In this document: piece after piece, positions 7,912 through 16,096 of the stretch
How the letters are laid out: every line of letters starts with the position of its first letter
Numbering within the stretch: position 1 is the first letter of the stretch
Notes under the pieces: model-generated
Databases searched by the model: none
Seen by the model: the letters and a program-made list of their open reading frames with translations, nothing else
Told to the model about the DNA's origin: nothing
Source of the DNA: Pseudooceanicola pacificus
GTDB taxonomy: Bacteria; Pseudomonadota; Alphaproteobacteria; Rhodobacterales; Rhodobacteraceae
NCBI RefSeq assembly: GCF_009789075.1
Contig: NZ_WNXQ01000004.1
Span: 186,001 to 250,000, forward strand
Direction of reading: 5' to 3'
Length of the DNA stretch: 64,000 bases
Translations under genes and position numbers: made by a program

Positions 7912-9597
7912 GTGCTGGACACCGTGCAAGACCCCGTGAAAGACTACGACGCCATCGTTATCGGATCGGGCGTGAGCGGCCTGACCGCGGCCATCGTCGC
8001 CGCGCAGGGCGGGCTGGACGTACTGGTGATCGAAAAGGCCAAGGTCTTCGGCGGAACCACGGCCTATTCCGGCGGGGTCGCCTGGATCCCCAACAATCAC
8101 CTGATGCACCGTGCCGGGCTGGAGGACAGCCGCGAGAAGGCCGAGACCTACCTGCGCGCGGTCCTCGGCAACTATTACGACGAGGCCAAGATCGACGCCT
8201 TCCTGGAATACGGCCCGAAGATGCTGGAGCACATGGAGGCGACGACGGAACTGGAGTTCCTGGTCGCCCCCACCCCGGATTACGAGCCCGACAAGCCCTG
8301 TGCCTATCACTCGCGCGGGGTTCTGGTACGCGAATTCGACGGGACCAAGCTGGGCGATCACCTCAAGCTGCTGCGCCAGCCGCTGGATACCCTGACGGTG
8401 CTGGGCGGCATGCAGGTGGCGGGCGCCGACATCACGCCGCTGCGCACCGCATTCCAGAGCGGGGCGAGCTTTGCCTACACGACGAAGACCGTCCTGCGCT
8501 ATGCCCGTCAGAAGGTCACGCACGGGCGGGCGACGCGGCTGGTCAGCGGCAACGCGCTGGCGGGGCGGCTGCTGAAATCGGCGCTGGATGCGGGCGTGAC
8601 GCTCTGGAACGACTGCCCGGCGCTGGAACTGCTGAAGTCCGGCGACCGGGTCACCGGCGTTCGGGTCCGCCGCGCGGGGCGGGAGCTGGCACTGACGGCC
8701 CGGCGCGCGGTCGTGCTGGCCTCGGGCGGGTTCGGCGCGAACGAGGAGCGGCGAAAGGAATTCATGCCGAACCCCGCGCATCACCGTTCGATCCAGCCGG
8801 CCGAGAACGTGGGCGACGGCGCCACGATGGGCGAGTCGGCGGGCGGCACGCTGGTGCGTGACAACCCGATGAACGCGATCTTCATCCCGATCTCGGAACA
8901 TCGGGGGGCGGATGGCAGGATGCAGCGCTTTCCGCACATCATGATCGACCGCTACATGCCCGGCTCCATCGCCGTGAACCAGGCGGGCGAACGCTTCGTG
9001 AACGAGGGGCTGTCGTACCAGCATTACGTCACCACCATGCATGCCGAAGGGATGGACCGGTCTTTCCTGATCGGCGACCGGACCTTCCTGCGCCGCTATG
9101 GCATGGGGCTGGTGCGCCCCTTCCCCTACCGCATCGGCAAGTGGCTGAAGAACGGCTACCTGACCGAGGGGCGCACGATCGAGGACCTGGCCGGCAAGCT
9201 GGGGATCGACCCGGCCCGGCTGAAGGCCACGGTCGAGCGGTTCAACGGCATGGCCCGCAAGGGGGCCGATGACGACTTCGGGCGCGGGGCGGATGCGCAT
9301 TCGCGTTTCCGGGGCGACCAGACGGTCAAGCCGAACCCCAGCCTCGCCCCGCTGGAAACCGGGCCGTTCTATTCCATCACGCTCTACCCCGGCGACCTGA
9401 GCTCCGTCGCGGGCCTGGACACGGATGCGCGGGCGCGTGTGCTGGGGCAGGACGGCAGGCCGATGCAGGGGCTTTATGCCGTCGGCCTCGACATGAACTC
9501 GATGACCAAGGGGATGTACCCGGCCGGCGGGTCCAGCCTCGGGCCGGGGCTGACCTTTGGCTATATCGCCGGTCTGGATATCGCCGCACTGCCCTGA
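7912..9597 (+). CDS. FAD-dependent 3-ketosteroid-Delta1-dehydrogenase-like flavoprotein
   Basis: 561 residues from GTG at 7912, preceded by GGAGAGG at 6-bp spacing. The Rossmann motif is GSGVSG (18-23), followed by EKAKVFGGTTAYSGGVAWIPNN, typical of the fumarate reductase/KstD flavoprotein family. The C-terminus has GMYPAGGSSLGPGLTFGY (about 535-552), where KstD enzymes carry the catalytic Tyr and a Gly of the Y-x-x-x-G motif. The family desaturates 3-ketosteroids or reduces enoates. It stands alone, divergent from the hydrolase across box A. A role in ring desaturation of an alicyclic ketone fits the island, but steroid specificity is not shown. Confidence 0.82.
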   Translation: MLDTVQDPVKDYDAIVIGSGVSGLTAAIVAAQGGLDVLVIEKAKVFGGTTAYSGGVAWIPNNHLMHRAGLEDSREKAETYLRAVLGNYYDEAKIDAFLEYGPKMLEHMEATTELEFLVAPTPDYEPDKPCAYHSRGVLVREFDGTKLGDHLKLLRQPLDTLTVLGGMQVAGADITPLRTAFQSGASFAYTTKTVLRYARQKVTHGRATRLVSGNALAGRLLKSALDAGVTLWNDCPALELLKSGDRVTGVRVRRAGRELALTARRAVVLASGGFGANEERRKEFMPNPAHHRSIQPAENVGDGATMGESAGGTLVRDNPMNAIFIPISEHRGADGRMQRFPHIMIDRYMPGSIAVNQAGERFVNEGLSYQHYVTTMHAEGMDRSFLIGDRTFLRRYGMGLVRPFPYRIGKWLKNGYLTEGRTIEDLAGKLGIDPARLKATVERFNGMARKGADDDFGRGADAHSRFRGDQTVKPNPSLAPLETGPFYSITLYPGDLSSVAGLDTDARARVLGQDGRPMQGLYAVGLDMNSMTKGMYPAGGSSLGPGLTFGYIAGLDIAALP

Positions 9598-9621
9598 CGG
9601 GACGGCACGCGCGACGGCCCG

Positions 9622-10548
9622 TCAGCCGCCGGTGACGCTGGTTTCCGGCATCGCGGCCATGCGGTCGCGATGCGCCAGGTAGATGCCGCTGGCCACGATG
9701 CAGCCGCTTCCGACGATCATCCACAGGTCCGGCAGGTCGCCGAACAGCACGAACCCGTACAGCAGGACCCACAGGATCTGGGTGTAGAAGTAGGGGGCCA
9801 GCCCCGAGGCCGTGCCCTGCCGGTAGGCGTGCACGGTCAGGATATGCGCGATGGCCCCCAGCATCCCGACGCTGCCCAGGTTGAACCAGGTCCAGAATCC
9901 CCCCTCGACCCGCAGGAGTTCCGGCGCAAAGGGGGTCAGCACCACGGTCAGCAGAACCGCCGGGATGAACATCAGCGTGTCGGTCCGTTCGGTCCGGGTC
10001 AGCACACGGGTGAGAATGGTGAAGACGCAGTAGGACAGCGTGGCGCAGAGCGCATAGAAATGCCCAGGGTTGATCTGCTGCGACCCGGGGCGGGTGATGA
10101 TCAGCACGCCCAGCATGCCGAGCGCCACCGCGAACCAGCGGCGCGGCTCGACCGTTTCGGCCAGGGCCAGGCGGCCGATCACCATGGTGAAGATCGGAAT
10201 GGTGAAGACGATCGAGACGAATTCGAACAGCTGCAGGTGCATCAGGGCGAGGTAGGCGAAGACGCCTGCGGTCAGGATCATCGCGCTGCGGACGACATGC
10301 AGGCCCCAGCGTCGGGTGCGGTAGCAGCTCGGGTTGCGCCAGGCGCGGAAGATCACCGTCACCGTCACAAGCTGCACCATGTAGCGCGCCCAGAGGATGA
10401 ACGGCACCGACGCCCCGGCCAGGACCAGTGTCTTGGCCATGGCGTCGGTTGTGGAGTTCAGGAAGGTCGCCGCAATCAGGCACAGGATCGCCGGTCCGGG
10501 CACGGCCGGCGAGACCGGGAAGGGCGTCGCTCCGCGTGTGTGGGTCAC
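9622..10548 (-). CDS. EamA/DMT family membrane transporter
   Basis: 308 residues with about ten hydrophobic helices in two EamA repeats, the usual size of drug/metabolite exporters. Start is GTG at 10548; its GTGA overlaps the TGA stop of the upstream SDR, indicating translational coupling, and no separate ribosome site is needed. Polar signatures include a WARYMVQL segment in helix 2 and ITRPGSQQ after the first repeat. It is the last gene of the TRAP-SDR operon. Export of a metabolite or inhibitor from the same pathway is the likely role; substrate unknown. Confidence 0.85.
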   Translation of the reverse strand: MTHTRGATPFPVSPAVPGPAILCLIAATFLNSTTDAMAKTLVLAGASVPFILWARYMVQLVTVTVIFRAWRNPSCYRTRRWGLHVVRSAMILTAGVFAYLALMHLQLFEFVSIVFTIPIFTMVIGRLALAETVEPRRWFAVALGMLGVLIITRPGSQQINPGHFYALCATLSYCVFTILTRVLTRTERTDTLMFIPAVLLTVVLTPFAPELLRVEGGFWTWFNLGSVGMLGAIAHILTVHAYRQGTASGLAPYFYTQILWVLLYGFVLFGDLPDLWMIVGSGCIVASGIYLAHRDRMAAMPETSVTGG

Positions 10549-11372
10549 GAGTCCGATTGCCACTTCTGGACCATCAGCGCCTGCGACAGCCCGCCGTCGC
10601 AGCAAATCTCCTGCGCGGTGATGTAAGAGGCCATGGGCGAGGCAAGGAAGACGGCAAGGTCCGCGATCTCGCGCGGGGCCCCCATCCGGCCCAGGGGGAT
10701 GCGCTCGGCCCGGGCGGCCTGCGTCTCTCTCGTCATGTTGGCCAGCAGCAGCGGGGTCAGGACGGATCCGGGGCTGATGACGTTGACCCGCACGCCGTGC
10801 TCGGCCCATTCCACGCCCATGGTCCGGGACAGATGGATCAGCGCGGCCTTGCTGGTGCCGTAGGACCCGCCGTTGGCATAGGCCCGCCCACCCGCCAGGG
10901 ACGAGATGTTCACGACCGAGGCGACGGGGCTGGCCTTCAGCAGCTGCAGGGCGCTGCGGGCGAGCATCAGCGCGCCTTCGACGTTGACCTCGAACGAGCT
11001 GCGCCATTTGCCCAGGTCCGCGTCCACCAGCGGCTGCGGTGCGATCACCCCGGCCGAATTCACCAGCATGTCCAGTCCGCCATAGGCGCTTTCGGCCTTG
11101 GCCAGTGCCTGGTCGATATCCTCCTGCTTGCAGACGTCCATGCCGACCGCGGTGGCCTCTCCGCCCTCGGCCTTGATCGCCCTGGCGACGCCGTCGGCCA
11201 TGTCAGGGCGCAGGTCGGCGACGATGACACGCACGCCGTTGGCAGCAAAGGCATGGGCGATGGCCTCTCCGATGCCGCTGCCGCCGCCGGCGACAAGGGC
11301 CACCCGCCCCTCCAGCGTCGAGGTTCTCATCCAGTCGCGGCGCAGGGCCTTCGGATCGCGGTCGTCCGTCAT
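10545..11372 (-). CDS. short-chain dehydrogenase/reductase (SDR)
   Basis: 275 residues. The cofactor motif is AGGGSGIG (Ala in place of the usual Thr), then DL at the end of beta2, NSAG, a Ser in NISSLAGG and the YGTSK active-site Tyr-Lys. This is a classical SDR of the FabG type that oxidises an alcohol or reduces a ketone with NAD(P)H. An N-terminal extension of about 20 residues precedes the first strand. It lies 60 bp after the TRAP permease gene and overlaps the DMT gene, so the alcohol or ketone is probably what the transporter imports (inference). Confidence 0.88.
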   Translation of the reverse strand: MTDDRDPKALRRDWMRTSTLEGRVALVAGGGSGIGEAIAHAFAANGVRVIVADLRPDMADGVARAIKAEGGEATAVGMDVCKQEDIDQALAKAESAYGGLDMLVNSAGVIAPQPLVDADLGKWRSSFEVNVEGALMLARSALQLLKASPVASVVNISSLAGGRAYANGGSYGTSKAALIHLSRTMGVEWAEHGVRVNVISPGSVLTPLLLANMTRETQAARAERIPLGRMGAPREIADLAVFLASPMASYITAQEICCDGGLSQALMVQKWQSDS

Positions 11373-11431
11373 CTATGGTCTCCGGTCATGGGAATGCGGC
11401 GCGGGCTGCCGGTGGTGGCGCCCGCGCAGGG

Positions 11432-12724
11432 TCAGAACAGCAGGTGTGGCAGGAAAAGCGCGATGGCCGGGAACAGCGCCACCAGCGCCACGCGGATCAG
11501 GTCCACCCCGATGAAGGGTATGATGCCACGGATGATGCGCGAGATCGGCACCTCCGGCGTCACGCTGCGCATCACGAAGAGGTTCACCCCGATGGGCGGC
11601 GTGATCAGGCCGAGCTCGCACAGGATGACCAGCAGGATGCCGAACCAGACCGGGTCGAACCCCAACCCGGTGACCACCGGAAAGAACAGCGGCACCGTCA
11701 GCAGCACCATCGAGATCGACTCCATCAGCATGCCGAGGATGATGTAGATCACGCAGATCACCAGGATCACCAGCGCCGGGGAGAAGCCCGAGTTGGTGAC
11801 GAAGTCCAGCAGCGCCCCGTGCGCGCCCGAGTAGTTCAGGAACTCGGTAAAGAGGCCGGCGCCGATGATAAGCGCGAACAGAACGGCCGTGGTTTCGGCG
11901 GTGTCGACCAGGATGTCCAGGAACTGCGCCATCCCCAGCTTGCGCCGCGCCAGCGCGATGACCAGCGCCCCGAAGGCGCCGAAGCCCGCCGCCTCGGTCG
12001 AGGTGAAGAAACCCGAATAGATGCCGCCGATCACCACTGCGAACAGCAGCACCGCAGCCCAGATGTGCGACAGGGACGCGATCCGTTCCGACCAGGGCGC
12101 GCGCTCTGCGGCGGGGGCGATGTCGGGATAGCGCCAAACCGTCCAGCGCACCGCGACGATGTAGAGCACGATACCCAGCAGCCCGGGGATCAGCCCCGCG
12201 GCATAAAGCATGCCGATGTGCGTTTCGGTGATGATGCCGTAGATCACCAGCAATACGCTGGGCGGGATCAGGATGCCCAGCGTCGCGCCCGCGGCGACCG
12301 AGGCCGTCGAGAGCCGGTCGTCGTAGCCGTACTGCCGCATAGATGGCATCGCGACCTTTCCCATGGTGACCACCGTGGCGACCGAAGATCCGCAGATCGA
12401 GGCAAAGCCGCCGCTGGCCACCACGGTGGCCACGGCCAGTCCGCCCTTGCGCGCCCCCAGGAACGACTGCGCCGCGCGATAGAGTTCGCGCGAGATGCCG
12501 GTGCCGGCGACGAGGTTGCCCATCAGGATGAACAGCGGGATGACGACCATCGAATAGGTCATCGTGCTGTCCTTGGACACCATCGCCAGCATCGACGACG
12601 CCGGACGCCAGCCCACGAGGTAGGCAAAGCCCAGGAACCCGATCACGCCCATGGCCAGGGCAATCGGGACACGCATGAATATCAGGGCGAAGGCCGCCCC
12701 GAATCCGACGAGTGCCACTTCCAT
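11432..12724 (-). CDS. dctM: TRAP transporter large permease (DctM)
   Basis: 430 residues, about twelve membrane helices, starting MEVALVGFG. Typical DctM segments are IPLFILMGNLVAGTGIS, ICGSSVATVVTMGKVAMPSM (helical hairpin), ATLGILIPPSVLLVIYG and LGLITPPIGVNLFVM. It forms the ion-driven translocation channel with the DctQ-type protein encoded 49 bp upstream. The receptor gene starts the operon, and an SDR and a DMT exporter follow. Confidence 0.93.
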   Translation of the reverse strand: MEVALVGFGAAFALIFMRVPIALAMGVIGFLGFAYLVGWRPASSMLAMVSKDSTMTYSMVVIPLFILMGNLVAGTGISRELYRAAQSFLGARKGGLAVATVVASGGFASICGSSVATVVTMGKVAMPSMRQYGYDDRLSTASVAAGATLGILIPPSVLLVIYGIITETHIGMLYAAGLIPGLLGIVLYIVAVRWTVWRYPDIAPAAERAPWSERIASLSHIWAAVLLFAVVIGGIYSGFFTSTEAAGFGAFGALVIALARRKLGMAQFLDILVDTAETTAVLFALIIGAGLFTEFLNYSGAHGALLDFVTNSGFSPALVILVICVIYIILGMLMESISMVLLTVPLFFPVVTGLGFDPVWFGILLVILCELGLITPPIGVNLFVMRSVTPEVPISRIIRGIIPFIGVDLIRVALVALFPAIALFLPHLLF

Positions 12725-12773
12725 ATTTCTACCCTCCGGGTCGTTTGTTGTCTTGGGCGCCGCGGCGACGGCC

Positions 12774-13301
12774 TCAGCCGTTGGTGCCGCCGGACGCCAG
12801 GTTCGCCGCGTCGACGTCGCGTTCGGCAGGACGCCGCGCGCTCGGTCGCCACAGGTGGCGCACACCGATCGCCAGAATGCAGACGGCCGTGATCGCGGCA
12901 AAGACCGCCATGCCGTAGACCAGCGGCGCGATCGGCAGCTTCAGCGTCGGGGTCAGGTCGTTGTACCGGGCGGTGCTGTCGCCCAGGTGCCACAGGCGCC
13001 AGGCCATCATGCCGAAGAAGAACACCCCGACGACGATGCCGGTTATCGCCTGCGCCGCCTTGAAGATACGGCTGGGCACGAAGTCGAAGAGGTCGACCAC
13101 GATGTGGCTCTGCCGGATCGCGATCAGCGGCAGCATCAGGAAGACGATGGCCCCCAGCGACAGCTCGGTCAGTTCGGCGGCGCCGTTGAGCGGGCGGTTG
13201 AAGAAGTTCCGCCCGATCACGTCGATGAAGGTCAGCATCATCAGAAGGAACAGAAGCACGGCCGCGACGAAACGTATGGCCTTCTCGATTTGGCGTAGCA
13301 C
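12774..13301 (-). CDS. dctQ: TRAP transporter small permease (DctQ)
   Basis: 175 residues with four hydrophobic helices. It has DVIGRNFFNRPLNGAAELTE in the first loop and the HIVVDLF motif typical of DctQ. It bridges receptor and DctM in the inner membrane. It sits 21 bp after the receptor stop. Confidence 0.9.
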   Translation of the reverse strand: MLRQIEKAIRFVAAVLLFLLMMLTFIDVIGRNFFNRPLNGAAELTELSLGAIVFLMLPLIAIRQSHIVVDLFDFVPSRIFKAAQAITGIVVGVFFFGMMAWRLWHLGDSTARYNDLTPTLKLPIAPLVYGMAVFAAITAVCILAIGVRHLWRPSARRPAERDVDAANLASGGTNG

Positions 13302-13322
13302 GGCGGTTCCTCCCGTCCCGGA

Positions 13323-14360
13323 TCAGTTCGAGGGTGCGGATTCGGCGTCGCTCACCCGGCGGCGGAACTCGGCGAGCACCTCCAGCGGGTTTTCCATCCC
13401 CTTCTCCCTGGCGCGGGCGGCCCATTCCTCTTCCAGCGGCCTGGTCGCTTCCTTGAGTTCGGCCAGGAAGTCGTCGCCGATGGTCTTGACCGTCATGCTT
13501 TCCTTGGCTTCCATCTGCTCCATCGCGATGGCACCCGCATTGGCAAAATCGTCGGCCAGTTCCTGGGCCAGTTCGTCACCCGAGATCGCCCAGATCGCCT
13601 TCTGGTCCTCGGGCGAGATGCGGGCCCAGCTGTCCTCGTTCATGATCATGCCAAGCGCGGCGCTGAACAGGCCGCCGGGGATGATCGTGTAGTGCTTGCC
13701 GAGGTCGAGCATGTTCATGTTGATGACCGTCTCGGGCTGGGCCAGGCTGCCGTCGATCACGCCGGTGGACATCATCTCGTAGGCCTCGTTCGAGGACTTG
13801 AGGATCGGCACCGCGCCAACCGCTTCCAGCATCGAGGTCGCATAGGGGCCCGAGCTGCGCAGCTTGACGCCCTTGAGATCCTCCATCGAGTTGATTTCTT
13901 TCCCGACGGTCACGATGTTGCCCGGTGCGTTCGAGATCATGGTCATCACCTTGACCCCGTCGAATTCGCCCAGCGGTTCGATATACTCCTTGTAGATGTC
14001 CCAGAAGATCGGGCCGAAGGTGCTGGGATCGTTGCCGACCCAGGACATCTCGCCCATCTCGGACAACACGAAGCGGCCGGGGGTGTAGCCGGTCACGATG
14101 AACGACACGTCGGCCAGGCCGTCGCGCACGACATCGAACTGCCCCGCTGCGGTACCGACCATCTTGGGCAGGGTCTGGACCTTCACGCGGCCCTCGGTGA
14201 CCTGCTCGATCTGCTCGAACCAGGGATACATCACCTCGGTGTTGACGTGGTGCTGCGCCGGCAGCCACGACGAATAGCGCAGGGTGACGTCTTCGGCATA
14301 GGATTGCCCCGCCGCCAGGCCGAACAGCGCGCCTGCTGCTGCAATTTGCGTGATCTTCAT
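13323..14360 (-). CDS. dctP: TRAP transporter substrate-binding protein (DctP family)
   Basis: 345 residues starting MKITQIAAAG, with a Sec signal peptide cleaved about AxA (QSYAED). Mature segments such as YSSWLPAQHH, FVLSEMGEMSWVG and LRSSGPYATSMLEAVGAVPI match DctP receptors, whose conserved Arg binds a carboxylate. The substrate is therefore probably an organic acid. First gene of the minus operon, with box M about 95 bp upstream and a GGAGGAG ribosome site. Confidence 0.92.
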   Translation of the reverse strand: MKITQIAAAGALFGLAAGQSYAEDVTLRYSSWLPAQHHVNTEVMYPWFEQIEQVTEGRVKVQTLPKMVGTAAGQFDVVRDGLADVSFIVTGYTPGRFVLSEMGEMSWVGNDPSTFGPIFWDIYKEYIEPLGEFDGVKVMTMISNAPGNIVTVGKEINSMEDLKGVKLRSSGPYATSMLEAVGAVPILKSSNEAYEMMSTGVIDGSLAQPETVINMNMLDLGKHYTIIPGGLFSAALGMIMNEDSWARISPEDQKAIWAISGDELAQELADDFANAGAIAMEQMEAKESMTVKTIGDDFLAELKEATRPLEEEWAARAREKGMENPLEVLAEFRRRVSDAESAPSN

Positions 14361-14454
14361 CGTGTTACTCCTCCTGTGCGGGTGGCCGTGTCGTTGAGTC
14401 TGGCCGACCCACCGAAAACCTGACCTCATTTGAGAAGACGGGGGCCGACGCGTC

Positions 14455-14473
14455 TGTCCCTATCTATGTGACA
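14455..14473 (-). promoter_or_regulatory. TGTCCC-type regulon box M
   Basis: TGTCCCT-N5-TGTGACA in the divergent 211-bp gap, on the side of the TRAP receptor gene. I see no clear -10 hexamer at the usual spacing, so this is a weaker member. Confidence 0.4.
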
Positions 14474-14490
14474 GCTTGCGACGGGGGCCT

Positions 14491-14510
14491 TGTCCCCGTG
14501 GGCGGGTGCA
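14491..14510 (+). promoter_or_regulatory. TGTCCCC-type regulon box L
   Basis: TGTCCCC-N6-GGGTGCA, with TAGGCT (14532-14537) 21 bp downstream, as at box N. It points to the operon starting at 14572. Confidence 0.5.
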
Positions 14511-14571
14511 TGGCCGGCCGCGGCGCACCCCTAGGCTCGCCACAGGTGAGGGAGCGGGACAGGAGGCCAGT

Positions 14572-14751
14572 GTGACCAGGATCGCGGTCGTCTATGACAG
14601 CAGCACGGGACATGATCACGCCATCGGACAGGCCGTCGCCGCCGGGGCGGACGGTGTCGGTGCCGAGGTCCTGGCCGCAGCCGGGGTGCAGGGCCAGCGC
14701 ATCGCCCGTTTCGCCGCCGCCCTTGCGGGCCTGCGCGGCGCGCCGGACTAG
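14572..14751 (+). pseudogene. mini-WrbA: flavodoxin/quinone-reductase remnant with internal deletion
   Basis: A 59-codon frame starting GTG, with a textbook AGGAGG 5 bp upstream. The first ~33 residues (RIAVVYDSSTGHDHAIGQAV) match the N-terminal strand, loop and helix of WrbA-type NAD(P)H:quinone oxidoreductases. The next stretch (GVQGQRIARFAAALAG) resembles the C-terminal helix of the same family. The middle ~130 residues with most of the FMN site are missing, in frame. It is probably a decayed gene whose translation now mainly leads into the MFS gene 7 bp downstream, though an expressed small protein is possible. Confidence 0.55.
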
Positions 14752-14758
14752 GCCCCAG

Positions 14759-16060
14759 ATGCGCGCCGGGACGGATCATCGCACCGCAGCGCACCGCCTA
14801 CCTCCGGGGTGGCAGTTCACGCTATCTGCGGTGGTTCTGTTCCTGGCGCTCTTCGGCAGCCACCTCGCCACGCCGCTCTACCCGATCTGGCAGGCGGATT
14901 TCGGGCTGTCGAACACCGACATCGCGATCATCTTCGCGGGCTACCCGGTCGGTGTCACCTTCGGACTGTTGCATGGCGGGCGGCTTGGCGACCAGCTGGG
15001 GCGCAAGCCGCTGACCCGGGCCGGGCTGCTGACCATCCTTGCGGCCAGCCTGTGCTACCTCTGGGCCGGCGGCTTCACCAGCCTGCTGGTGGCGCGCCTG
15101 CTCAACGGTTACGGCATCGGCCTGCTGAGCGGCCCGGCCGTGGCCGCCATCGTCGAACTGCACCCGACCCGCAACCGCGGCAGCGCCTCGCGCATCGGGG
15201 CCATCGCGACGCTCAGCGCCCCGGCCGCGGGCATGCTGACCGCGACGCTGATCGCCCATTACGCCACCGGACCCACCGCCGTGGCCGCGCCCTACATCAT
15301 CTTCGCCGTGCTGCTCACGCTGGGCCTGATTCTGACCGGGGGCTATCGCGAGACCATCCACCCAGAGGAAAAGCAGAGCCTGCGCAGCGCCTCTTTCCGG
15401 CCCCAGGCCCTGCGGGTTCCGCCCGGCATCGCGCTGCCCTTCGCCTATGCGGCCTGCGTCGCGGTCCTGACCTGGGCCAATACCGGGCTTTGGCTGTCGC
15501 TCGGCCCCAGCATCATCCCGGCGCTCATGCAGGGCGCGCATCCGATGACCGGCGGCCTGGCGGTCGTGGCCTTCCTGACCACCGCCGGGATCGTCCAGCT
15601 TGGCGGCGGCTGGCTGGGCTACCTGCGCGCGATCGTGGTCTCGCTGATCCTGGTGATCGCCGCGCTGACAACCGTGCTGGCATCGCTCCACGCAGGCGGC
15701 GTCGCGGGCGTGGCGCTCGGCATGCTGCTTGGCGGGACCTCCCAGGGCCTGGCCTGGATGGGCGTGGTCGAACTGACGAACCGGATCGCCCCGGACTGGA
15801 GCCGCGCGACCGTGCTCTCGGTGCTCTACATCTGCTGCTATTTCGGCTCAGTGGTGCCGGTCCTGCTGACGGGGCTGGCGGCAGATGTCTTCGGCCTGTC
15901 TCGGGCCTTCGGCGGCCTGTGCGTCCTGTCGATGAGTTCGGCCGTTGCGCTGCTGATCTGGACGGCACGCCTGCGCAGGGTCCTGCCGGACCGGCACGAG
16001 ATTTTGCCGGATGTCCCCAAAGGCGTGGACAGGACGGCATCGGCGGCTCCGCCAGACTGA
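14759..16060 (+). CDS. MFS transporter
   Basis: 433 residues with twelve predicted membrane helices. The loop 2-3 signature reads GGRLGDQLGRKPLTRAG, the classic MFS motif. Start ATG at 14759 lies 7 bp after the mini-WrbA stop; longer frames upstream overlap that gene. It is followed by a CoA transferase and an HMG-CoA lyase, so it may import (or export) the acid processed by them. Direction of transport cannot be told from sequence. Confidence 0.88.
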   Translation: MRAGTDHRTAAHRLPPGWQFTLSAVVLFLALFGSHLATPLYPIWQADFGLSNTDIAIIFAGYPVGVTFGLLHGGRLGDQLGRKPLTRAGLLTILAASLCYLWAGGFTSLLVARLLNGYGIGLLSGPAVAAIVELHPTRNRGSASRIGAIATLSAPAAGMLTATLIAHYATGPTAVAAPYIIFAVLLTLGLILTGGYRETIHPEEKQSLRSASFRPQALRVPPGIALPFAYAACVAVLTWANTGLWLSLGPSIIPALMQGAHPMTGGLAVVAFLTTAGIVQLGGGWLGYLRAIVVSLILVIAALTTVLASLHAGGVAGVALGMLLGGTSQGLAWMGVVELTNRIAPDWSRATVLSVLYICCYFGSVVPVLLTGLAADVFGLSRAFGGLCVLSMSSAVALLIWTARLRRVLPDRHEILPDVPKGVDRTASAAPPD

Positions 16061-16096
16061 CCGGAACCGACCCGCGTCCCGACCCGGAGAACCCAC

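Noticed and set aside
7753-9300. Upstream extension of the hydrolase frame to a 909-residue protein
   Set aside because: The extension is antisense to the KstD-like flavoprotein. The hydrolase has a good start at 7752 and box A lies just upstream.
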